This document shows, one piece after another, positions 1 to 6,085 of a stretch of DNA of 64,000 bases (positions are counted from its first letter, which is position 1; every line of letters begins with the position of its first letter). Under the pieces are notes generated by a model, which ran no database searches, had not been told where the DNA came from, and saw nothing but the letters and a program-made list of their open reading frames with translations. Origin of the DNA: Treponema peruense. GTDB lineage: Bacteria; Spirochaetota; Spirochaetia; Treponematales; Treponemataceae. The DNA lies in contig NZ_CP064936.1 of NCBI RefSeq assembly GCF_016117655.1, positions 2,604,001 to 2,668,000 on the forward strand. Reading direction: 5' to 3'. Position numbers and translations under genes: made by a program.

Positions 1-144
1 TGTTACACCCCCGGCTACTGCAAGAACTGCCGTACCAACACTTACAACATTTGTAAAAGTCTGGCATGAATAAAACACAGCAGAAGACAAAACTACCGCT
101 GCCGCAAGAAAATTTTTTGCATAAAGGTTTGCGCGTTTACTCAT
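1..144 (-). CDS. Lipoprotein, N-terminal part only (runs off the window edge)
   Basis: Reading the minus strand from an ATG at 144 gives an open frame of 48 codons that leaves the window at base 1. Residues 8-27 form a lipoprotein signal ending in a lipobox-like VFYSC, followed by a hydrophobic small-residue stretch. The start overlaps the end of the upstream SH3 gene by 8 bases (ATG inside ATGAGTAA), so the two are probably translationally coupled. In treponemes such SH3/lipoprotein pairs can precede an M48-type metallopeptidase domain, but that part would lie outside the window and cannot be confirmed. Family not assigned. Confidence 0.6.
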   Translation of the reverse strand, partial: MSKRANLYAKNFLAAAVVLSSAVFYSCQTFTNVVSVGTAVLAVAGGVT

Positions 145-592
145 CTGCTCCCTCCAGTCCGCCGTCTTTTATAAACTGCTTTAATTCATTCAAATCAACA
201 TTGCGGCTTTCCATTTTGTTTACGGATGCGTAATCTGCCTTCTTTTCTTTTTTAAAGGAATTTTCAAGTTCGGCACTGAATCCTTTTCCGGCTAAGGCAA
301 GCTCATCGGCACTGGCAGAAAAACCGGACTTTGCAATTTTGCGTTTGCTAAGCGATGCAGAACTTACCCAGCCTTCCTGTCCGTTGCCGTTGCGTATTTT
401 TGAGAGTGAATCTTTTTCTTCTATTAATAAGACGCTGTCGCCGTAAGAAAGCGAAAATAATTCTTCTGAGAAAAAGCCCGTTCCTGATTTTACGGATGCG
501 TTTTTTACCGTTACGTACATTTTCTTTTCTTTGGCAAAAAGAGTTGTGGCCGCAAGAAAAAGAATTGATATAAATAGAACAAATCTTTTCAT
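137..592 (-). CDS. Secreted SH3-domain protein
   Basis: This 151-residue protein has an N-terminal signal peptide (residues 1-20, ending near LFAKE) and then a bacterial SH3-like fold at about residues 25-85. Typical of SH3_3 domains are the VTVKNASVKSG opening, the GDSVLLIEE turn and the GQEGWVSS strand. The last 60 residues are charged and rich in K, E and S with no recognised domain. Such periplasmic SH3 domains usually bind cell-wall peptides or target a partner protein. The stop overlaps the start of a lipoprotein gene, implying a two-gene operon whose partner is cut by the window edge. The substrate is not visible. Confidence 0.75.
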   Translation of the reverse strand: MKRFVLFISILFLAATTLFAKEKKMYVTVKNASVKSGTGFFSEELFSLSYGDSVLLIEEKDSLSKIRNGNGQEGWVSSASLSKRKIAKSGFSASADELALAGKGFSAELENSFKKEKKADYASVNKMESRNVDLNELKQFIKDGGLEGADE

Positions 593-686
593 AAATTTAT
601 TTTAGTTCAAAACATCGGTTTTTTCAAGTTGAACGGCCGAAAAAGAAGGTCCGCGCGGAAAGACGCTGGTTGGTAAAAGATAAATC

Positions 687-1000
687 TTAACGAGTATCTA
701 ATAAAAGTTTCCAAAAACAAAATCTTCCATTCGCAATCTCGAAAACGGATTTGACTTCCAGGGCAGTATGGATTATAATTTCATCCTTGAAAAGGTTTTC
801 AGGTCTAACCGTATCTGATGTAAAATTGCCAGCGTGTGCTATGGTGTCAGTTGCCTTTTCTTATCTTTATATACAAATTCATCTACTGTGTTATTACTTG
901 CACTTAAACTTAATCCAAAGTTATATTCAAAAGACGGATAGGCAAATATTCTTCCACCTGAAAAAACAAGAATTCCCAATATTAAAAGGTTTTTTTCCAT
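687..1000 (-). pseudogene. Frameshifted relic of a signal-peptide-bearing (outer membrane?) protein
   Basis: From an ATG at 1000 the minus strand encodes a clear signal peptide (LLILGILVFSGG, then RIFAYP) and a mature start FEYNFGLSLSASNN, like a beta-barrel strand. The frame stops at 839. Moving two bases forward near 850-870 opens a second frame, with protein-like composition (TVRPENLFKDEIIIHTALEV), that runs to a stop at 687. The two pieces give about 100 residues, so one frameshift plus a 3' truncation is the simplest reading. No good ribosome binding site is seen at 1000. No family is recognised; it could also be two unrelated chance frames. Confidence 0.35.
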
Positions 1001-1021
1001 AAAGAAAATAAATGCCATATA

Positions 1022-1038
1022 GTACAATTTTATGGAAA
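1022..1038 (+). repeat. 17-bp direct repeat, left of the toxin-antitoxin cassette
   Basis: The 17-mer GTACAATTTTATGGAAA at 1022-1038 recurs exactly and in the same orientation at 2432-2448. The pair brackets the PIN-antitoxin-PIN cassette, about 1.4 kb apart. It could be a scar of the recombination that brought in the cassette. Confidence 0.6.
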
Positions 1039-1105
1039 CTGATCGAAAGCGGAGAAATAAAGGTTTGATTAGCAATTAGAAATTAGCAATTATTGAAGAA
1101 TTTTC

Positions 1106-1134
1106 TTGACTTCTAACTTGTACAATAGTACAAT
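1106..1134 (+). promoter_or_regulatory. Sigma-70-type promoter of the toxin-antitoxin cassette
   Basis: TTGACT at 1106-1111 and TACAAT at 1129-1134 are separated by exactly 17 bases, close to consensus. Transcription would start about 6-7 bases after the -10 box, at or next to the ATG at 1141, so the first message would be leaderless. No Shine-Dalgarno sequence precedes that ATG. Confidence 0.75.
1118..1133. promoter_or_regulatory. Palindromic operator overlapping the -10 box
   Basis: TTGTAC and GTACAA form a perfect 6-bp inverted repeat with a 4-base spacer (AATA), sitting over the -10 element. Phd/YefM-type antitoxins usually repress their own operon through such palindromes, so this is the expected autoregulatory site. 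Binding is inferred. Confidence 0.55.
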
Positions 1135-1140
1135 GTAATT

Positions 1141-1536
1141 ATGAGTAGAAAACAGCTTATTATTGACGCGTCGTGCATTATGGCGGTAATACGAAATGAA
1201 CCAAACTGTAACGACATTATAGAAAAAACAAAATTATATGAATTACTTTCGCCGGAATGTATAGTTTTTGAAGTCGGCAATTCTTTATCTAAATTGTTAA
1301 AACGTAATTTATTGGAAATACCTGAAGCTCAAAAATGTTTTAAATTATTTAAGAATATGCCTATAAAACTTATTGAAGTAAATTTTGACAATGCATTAAT
1401 GCTTTCAGGTGAAGAAAAACATTATGCTTATGATATGTATTATCTGGATTGTGCAATCAGACATAAAGTTCCTTTGTTGACTTATGATTTAAAATTAATA
1501 AAAATTGCAACTGAAAGAGGTGTAAAATGTTTGTAA
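1141..1536 (+). CDS. PIN-domain toxin (VapC-like), first of two
   Basis: This 131-residue PIN-like ribonuclease has the expected acidic residues: D9 in LIIDAS, E44 in FEVGNS, D98 in YAYDMYYL and D116 in LLTYDLKL, ending soon after as PIN toxins do. Such proteins cleave RNA with a Mg2+ ion held by these acids and are kept inactive by the antitoxin. It is the first gene of the cassette, probably on a leaderless message, and its 3' end overlaps the antitoxin gene by 10 bases. Toxin-first order is less common than antitoxin-first. The RNA target cannot be told from sequence. Confidence 0.85.
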   Translation: MSRKQLIIDASCIMAVIRNEPNCNDIIEKTKLYELLSPECIVFEVGNSLSKLLKRNLLEIPEAQKCFKLFKNMPIKLIEVNFDNALMLSGEEKHYAYDMYYLDCAIRHKVPLLTYDLKLIKIATERGVKCL

Positions 1537-1850
1537 TGACTTATTCTCAGGCACGACAAAACTTAGCCACTTTTTTAGACAAAGCTAAAATTAATGGTGA
1601 AGCAATAATTAAACGTGCTGATGGAAGCAGATTTAAAGTAATCCCTATAACAGAAGAAAAAACAGAATCTTCACCTTTTTCTGAATTGGCTGAATATTCT
1701 TCAACAATTAATTCAAAATTAAAACAAATCCCCCTCCAAAATATTCTTCAAATGATGAAAGAAGACGAAGATGAAAGAACAGACAGAATTCTTGCGGCGG
1801 CTTCAGGAAAAACTATTGATGATTTTTTTGATAAACTAAAAAAATTGTAA
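1527..1850 (+). CDS. Phd/YefM-type antitoxin
   Basis: This 107-residue protein starts with the YefM/Phd fold (MTYSQARQNLATFLDKA, then a beta turn with GEAIIKRADGS and a strand KVIPIT), the DNA-binding dimer module. The acidic, flexible C-terminal half (residues 45-107) would wrap around and inhibit a PIN toxin. The gene overlaps the upstream PIN gene by 10 bases and lies 11 bases before a second PIN gene, so one antitoxin is placed between two possible partners. A later Met (residue 4) is a possible alternative start. It probably represses the operon through the palindrome at 1118-1133. Confidence 0.85.
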   Translation: MFVMTYSQARQNLATFLDKAKINGEAIIKRADGSRFKVIPITEEKTESSPFSELAEYSSTINSKLKQIPLQNILQMMKEDEDERTDRILAAASGKTIDDFFDKLKKL

Positions 1851-1861
1851 TTGGAGATTTT

Positions 1862-2239
1862 ATGAAATTTCTTGTAGACGCTCAAACGATTTATGATTTT
1901 TTTAACGGAAAAACAGAACTTTTTCATTTTTTTGAAGATACAGAAAATATTTATGTTTCTGTAATTTCTCAAGGGGAACTTTACAGTAAAACAGAAAAAA
2001 TAACAAAAAAACAGGAATATTTTAGATTTGCTTCTGATTTTTGCCATTTACTGCACATTCTTGATGTTGACGAACCAATCGCAATCGAATATTCAAAATT
2101 AAAACAAAAATATCCCGATTTGGAACAAAATAAACTTTGGCTTTGTGCAACCGCAATAACAAGAGATTTAATTATAGTCAGTCAGGATAAAGACTATTTA
2201 AAAGTTAAAGAAATTGTCGTTAAGATAATTAACACGTAA
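1862..2239 (+). CDS. PIN-domain protein (VapC-like), second of two, atypical active site
   Basis: This 125-residue PIN-domain protein follows the antitoxin after 11 bases, with a GGAG ribosome binding site at 1853-1856. D6 (FLVDAQT), E39 (SQGELY) and D109/D111 (SQDKDY) match catalytic positions. The usual acidic residue in the ND-x-WIAA segment is replaced: the sequence reads NKLWLCATA, with K91 where Asp is expected. It may therefore be weakly active, inactive, or use another acid. As last gene of the cassette it could be the cognate toxin with the first PIN extra, or the reverse. Confidence 0.8.
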   Translation: MKFLVDAQTIYDFFNGKTELFHFFEDTENIYVSVISQGELYSKTEKITKKQEYFRFASDFCHLLHILDVDEPIAIEYSKLKQKYPDLEQNKLWLCATAITRDLIIVSQDKDYLKVKEIVVKIINT

Positions 2240-2310
2240 TAATAAATAACTCGGAATTAGTAATTACTAATTGATAATTGAGCTTTAATTCCGTTTACAG
2301 ACGAAAGTAT

Positions 2311-2392
2311 TTCATGAACAACTCAAATAGCGTTGTTCATGAAAACTTCAGTTGTTGCACAACTGCCTTTATTAACCTGTACTCTCACGCGT
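2311..2392 (+). repeat. Palindromic dispersed repeat, copy 1
   Basis: This 82-base unit begins with a perfect 13-bp hairpin (TTTCATGAACAAC, 9-base loop, GTTGTTCATGAAA) followed by a second small hairpin (CAGTTG TTG CACAACTG) and ends at ACGCGT. A diverged copy in opposite orientation lies at 27091-27170. Stem positions that differ between the copies change on both sides, which keeps pairing. It looks like a small non-coding repeat family (REP or MITE type). Confidence 0.65.
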
Positions 2393-2396
2393 ACGA

Positions 2397-2438
2397 ATTG
2401 TACTCAATCGCAAGTTGATACTTGCTCAATCGTACAAT
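2397..2438. repeat. Nested inverted repeat (large hairpin)
   Basis: ATTGTAC (2397-2403) pairs with GTACAAT (2432-2438). Inside, GCAAGT and ACTTGC pair around TGAT. Between the two stems TCAATC occurs on both sides as an internal loop. The region 2240-2570 has no gene; it holds this structure, the repeat before it and the second 17-mer. Confidence 0.5.
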
Positions 2439-2448
2439 TTTATGGAAA
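2432..2448 (+). repeat. 17-bp direct repeat, right of the toxin-antitoxin cassette
   Basis: Exact second copy of the 17-mer at 1022-1038, same orientation. Its first seven bases are also the right arm of the hairpin at 2397-2438. Confidence 0.6.
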
Positions 2449-2570
2449 GTATTTTTTGTGTAGTGTTTCAAAATTTTCAATAATAGGGTATTATTCTGTA
2501 AAACTAGATTCATCTTTTGATTCAGTATAAATTGAAGCAAAAGTTGACCCGAGAACAGGAGCCTTTTTTT

Positions 2571-3392
2571 ATGGATAAAAGATTACTTACAATTCAGGAC
2601 ATTTCTTGCGTAGGACAGTGTTCGCTTACTGTTGCGCTTCCGGTTATTTCTGCCTGCGGAATAGAAACTGCAGTTCTTCCGAGTTCGGTGCTTTCAAATC
2701 ACACGGCATTTAAGGGATGGACTTTTAACGACCTTACATCTGACATGGAAAATATTCTTGCACAGTGGAAAAAAGAAAACATAACCTTCAGCGCATTTTA
2801 CACCGGTTACATAACGGCCGCACAGATTCCGGTTATACAGAAAATAATTAAAGAAACTTCACGCGAAGGTGCACTTAAAATAATTGACCCTGTAATGGCA
2901 GACAACGGAAAGCTTTACCCCGGTTTTGCAGAAGATTTCCCGCAGAAAATGGCACAGCTTTGCAAAGAAGCAGATGTTATTCTCCCGAATATTACAGAAG
3001 CGTGCCTTCTTTTGGGAATTCCCTACCCTGCAGAAAATTACGACAAGGCTTTTATTGAAAAAATGTGCGCTGACCTTCACAAAATGGGTGCAAAAAATGT
3101 TGTTGTAACAGGCGTAAGTTTTGAAAAAGACAAGCTGGGCGTTGCAGTTTACGACGGGCACTCTGTTGAATATTATTTTACAGAACGCCTGCCGGTTCAG
3201 ATGCACGGAACAGGAGATGCATTTGCTTCTGCCTTCGCCGGAACTTACTGCCGCGGATGGTCGCTTTTGAAAGCCGCTTCACTTGCAGCGGACTTTGTCG
3301 TTGAGTCAATCAAAGCAACCCTTGACGACAAAGACCACTGGTACGGAGTAAAGTTCGAAAAGGCAATTCCGTTCCTTACATCAAGACTTTAA
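2571..3392 (+). CDS. pdxY: Pyridoxamine/pyridoxal kinase
   Basis: This 273-residue protein belongs to the pyridoxal/pyridoxamine kinase branch of the ribokinase superfamily: it phosphorylates B6 vitamers at the 5'-hydroxyl with ATP for PLP salvage. Diagnostic features are the opening IQDISCVGQCSL, the mid-domain SAFYTGYI and IDPVMADNGKLYPG segments, and near the C-terminus the anion-hole motif HGTGDAFASAFAG with the catalytic Asp. The start at 2571 is chosen because AGGAG lies at 2558-2562; the open frame continues upstream but without a second good start. It stands alone between the repeat region and a convergent gene. PdxK is possible, but length and motifs favour PdxY. Confidence 0.88.
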   Translation: MDKRLLTIQDISCVGQCSLTVALPVISACGIETAVLPSSVLSNHTAFKGWTFNDLTSDMENILAQWKKENITFSAFYTGYITAAQIPVIQKIIKETSREGALKIIDPVMADNGKLYPGFAEDFPQKMAQLCKEADVILPNITEACLLLGIPYPAENYDKAFIEKMCADLHKMGAKNVVVTGVSFEKDKLGVAVYDGHSVEYYFTERLPVQMHGTGDAFASAFAGTYCRGWSLLKAASLAADFVVESIKATLDDKDHWYGVKFEKAIPFLTSRL

Positions 3393-3423
3393 GCAGCAGC
3401 CAAAACCAAACTAACGCTGCTTA
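3390..3423. terminator. Shared hairpin between convergent genes
   Basis: TAAGCAGC (3390-3397) and GCTGCTTA (3416-3423) are perfect 8-bp arms with an 18-base loop. The left arm contains the stop codon of the kinase gene and the right arm contains (on the minus strand) the stop of the ABC gene. TTTT follows on the plus side. It probably ends both transcripts. Confidence 0.5.
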
Positions 3424-5031
3424 GTTTTCCAAAATTGCATACATTGGCGACTCGCCGGGGTGAAGTTCAAGAATGTGTTTTTCGCATTCAAGCACTTCGG
3501 TCGGGTCGTGTGTAACATGCAGCAGAGTTGTCGTTCCTGTAGAGGCGACAGTTTCCAGAAGTCCCAGAATCTTATCGCGGTAATCCTCGTCAAGTCCGTG
3601 GCAGGGTTCATCCAGAATAAGAACGCTGGGGCTTTTTACTGCAGCCCTAAGTATAAGAACTGCACGCTGTTCCCCGTAACTGAGCGAGCTGAACGTATCT
3701 TTTTCGCGCCCGCCGAATCCTGCAAGATTAAGCCATGCCTTTGCGGTGGCAAGTTCAAAATCTGACGGCGTTTCATAAAGACCAATGCTGTCCTTGAATC
3801 CGCTTATTATTGTGTTTTCAAGTGAAGTTCCGCCGACCATTCTGTATTCAACATGAAGACGGTAACTTACAATTCCCAGTCTTTTCTTAATGTCCCAGAT
3901 ACTTTCTCCACTGCCGCGCCTGTTGCCGAAAAGTTTTATGTCCTCGCGGAATACCTGCATGTTGTCGCCGGTAATGAGTTCAAGTATAGTTGTTTTTCCG
4001 CTACCGTTTGGTCCGCGTATACACCAGTGTTCGCCGGCTTTTACTTCCCACGAAAGATTTTCAAGTACGTGATGGTCGTCCCAGCCTACATTTACGTCTG
4101 TAAACTTAATGAGACTTTCGCCCGGTTTAGAAACTTTGCAGCCAGAAATTATTTTGCTTTCGGCGCGTATTTTGTCCAGTTCGGAGCGGAATGCGGCTTT
4201 CTGCACTTCCCTTTCTTTTTCTGATGCGGCTTGCCTTTGTGCAAGTACGTTTTCGTATTCTTCGCGGCTACCTCCAAAAGAAATTTTTTTATTGCTGAAT
4301 TCAATTACGCGGTTTATTGCAGACGGAATTTCGTGAAAGCGTTCCATGCTTAAAATTATTCTGGGAAAGCCTGAATCTTCTGAAGAAGAGTCCAGCTGAC
4401 GGCGCACAATGCTGTCAAAAAATTCCAACAGTATTGCGCGTGATGTGGCATCCAGTCCTGCAAACGGATCACTCAGCACAAGAAGCCCCGCACCCGAAAG
4501 CAGCGCCCTGCACAAAAGAGTGCGCCTTATCTCGCCCGTTGACATATAGCGCAGTCCGCGGTCAAGTATTTTTTCTATTCCGCAAAGTTTAACCTGCGGC
4601 ATTGTTTCAAGTCTTGCTGCTATTGGCGGAAGAGGTGCATTTTTTTTGCTTGAACCACCCAGCACTTCGCAGATATACTGGCGGCCTGTTCTTCCGGCGT
4701 CTTCTTTGTCCATGTATTCGCTTTCGTCACGCTCGCGTTCTTCTTCTATAAGAGAGGCGGCGGCTTCGAGGGAAACTACGGCAACACTGTCAGAATAGCG
4801 TGAAGAATAAAGCGGTGCTTCACTGCCGCCGTTTATTTCATTTGCAGGACGAATGTTCGGCACAAACTGCATGCTACCCGACAAAGCCTTTATAAAATCT
4901 GCCTTGCCGCCGCCGTTTGGCCCTATGACTAACCATGCTTCACCCGCGTTCATGCACCAGTCTACGCGGTCAAGATATTTTTTTGTTCCACCCTGAACCG
5001 AGCAGTCCTGAATCTTAATTAAAGAATTCAT
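3421..5031 (-). CDS. Tandem ABC ATPase, ModF/PhrA-like
   Basis: This 536-residue soluble protein holds two ABC ATPase domains and no membrane segments, like ModF-type proteins. The C-terminal domain (about 310-536) is intact: GPNGSGKTT Walker A, LSYGEQ signature, LILDEP Walker B and a switch His in HVTHDP. The N-terminal domain is degenerate: its Walker A reads GPNGGGKAD (Ala where Ser/Thr is needed), the signature is MSTGE and Walker B ends in SDP without the catalytic Glu. Thus one active and one structural site are likely. Its transport or repair partner is not visible nearby. The GH18 gene lies 15 bases upstream, so they may be co-transcribed. Confidence 0.8.
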   Translation of the reverse strand: MNSLIKIQDCSVQGGTKKYLDRVDWCMNAGEAWLVIGPNGGGKADFIKALSGSMQFVPNIRPANEINGGSEAPLYSSRYSDSVAVVSLEAAASLIEEERERDESEYMDKEDAGRTGRQYICEVLGGSSKKNAPLPPIAARLETMPQVKLCGIEKILDRGLRYMSTGEIRRTLLCRALLSGAGLLVLSDPFAGLDATSRAILLEFFDSIVRRQLDSSSEDSGFPRIILSMERFHEIPSAINRVIEFSNKKISFGGSREEYENVLAQRQAASEKEREVQKAAFRSELDKIRAESKIISGCKVSKPGESLIKFTDVNVGWDDHHVLENLSWEVKAGEHWCIRGPNGSGKTTILELITGDNMQVFREDIKLFGNRRGSGESIWDIKKRLGIVSYRLHVEYRMVGGTSLENTIISGFKDSIGLYETPSDFELATAKAWLNLAGFGGREKDTFSSLSYGEQRAVLILRAAVKSPSVLILDEPCHGLDEDYRDKILGLLETVASTGTTTLLHVTHDPTEVLECEKHILELHPGESPMYAILEN

Positions 5032-5046
5032 CTTTTACCTTCAGAT

Positions 5047-6063
5047 TTATTTTTTTTCATCAACATTAAGGTAATTCCAAATAGCTGGATCTTCCTGACC
5101 GATTCTCCAGAACGCAACATTGTCTATTCCCATTCCGCCGTAAAGCCGGCATCTTTGCAAAAGAGACTGAGCGTCGTCAAACCAGCCTGTTACACAAACC
5201 TGCGCGGTAAACGAAAAGTTGGGTACACCGTCTTTGCGTTCAACCTGTTTTACCCCGTTTTCATTCAGAATTCTGTTGACGCCGCTATTGTACCACGCCT
5301 TTCCGAAATTTTCATCTACCCATGTGCGGCCGTAAAAGGGCATTCCCATAACAATTTTGTTCTTTGGAATAACCGAGCAGGAATATTCGGCAATACGTTC
5401 GCCCCAGTCCATTCCGGCTACGGGACCGCTTTTGCTCGTTGACCAGTGCTGGTCGTAAGCCATAACAATAATTCTGTCTGCAAGTGGTTCAAGCATGGTG
5501 TAACTGTAAACATCGTCTTCTACGCTTCTGAGTCTTGCCGGAACACAAACAGAAAGCATTTTTTCTTTTGGAAGTTTGGAATGCAGCAGTTTAAGAAACC
5601 GGCGGAAGTTTTCTGCATCACGCACTGGAACAAGTTCAAAGTCAATCTGAATTCCGTCATAGTCAACGCTGGCCTTTGCAAGTTCACGTGCAATTTTTTT
5701 GGCAATTCCGAATTTGGGTTCCAGAACCAGGTGGGAAAGGGAACGGCTTTCACAGGTAACCACAAGATGCTTTCTTCCCTTAAAGCCTTCGAATTTTGAC
5801 AGGTCGGGATAAGACGAAATTTCGCCGTAGTGATTTATGTCGGCACTAAAGCAGCAAAGGTCGGTAACAGGCATCTGTTGCGAAAACTCATATTCGCGTC
5901 CGTTCATTACGTAACCCCAGACTTCGCCGAACGAAACCGCTTCCTGTTCCGAAAGATTCTGCTCGTATGCGTAAAGGTATTGCGTATCCTGCACTTTTTG
6001 AGCAAAACCGAATGCGCCTGTTAAAAAAGCGACAAGCGCCGCACATATTGTCCTGACTTTCAC
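5047..6063 (-). CDS. Secreted GH18-family glycosidase-like protein (YaaH/chitinase type)
   Basis: This 338-residue protein has a signal peptide (residues 1-21, ending FGFAQ) and one GH18 TIM barrel. The catalytic strand reads YDGIQIDFELVP near residue 138: against the family DGxDxDxE pattern the middle Asp is Gln, while the last Asp and the acid/base Glu remain. Other barrel landmarks are IIVMAYDQHWS, MGMPFYGRTW and the C-terminal VAFWRIGQED. It resembles spore-cortex/peptidoglycan-directed YaaH proteins more than true chitinases, so a cell-wall amino-sugar substrate is more likely than chitin. It precedes the ABC ATPase gene on the same strand. Confidence 0.8.
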   Translation of the reverse strand: MKVRTICAALVAFLTGAFGFAQKVQDTQYLYAYEQNLSEQEAVSFGEVWGYVMNGREYEFSQQMPVTDLCCFSADINHYGEISSYPDLSKFEGFKGRKHLVVTCESRSLSHLVLEPKFGIAKKIARELAKASVDYDGIQIDFELVPVRDAENFRRFLKLLHSKLPKEKMLSVCVPARLRSVEDDVYSYTMLEPLADRIIVMAYDQHWSTSKSGPVAGMDWGERIAEYSCSVIPKNKIVMGMPFYGRTWVDENFGKAWYNSGVNRILNENGVKQVERKDGVPNFSFTAQVCVTGWFDDAQSLLQRCRLYGGMGIDNVAFWRIGQEDPAIWNYLNVDEKK

Positions 6064-6085
6064 TTTGCGCCCTCTCTTGCGCCGC

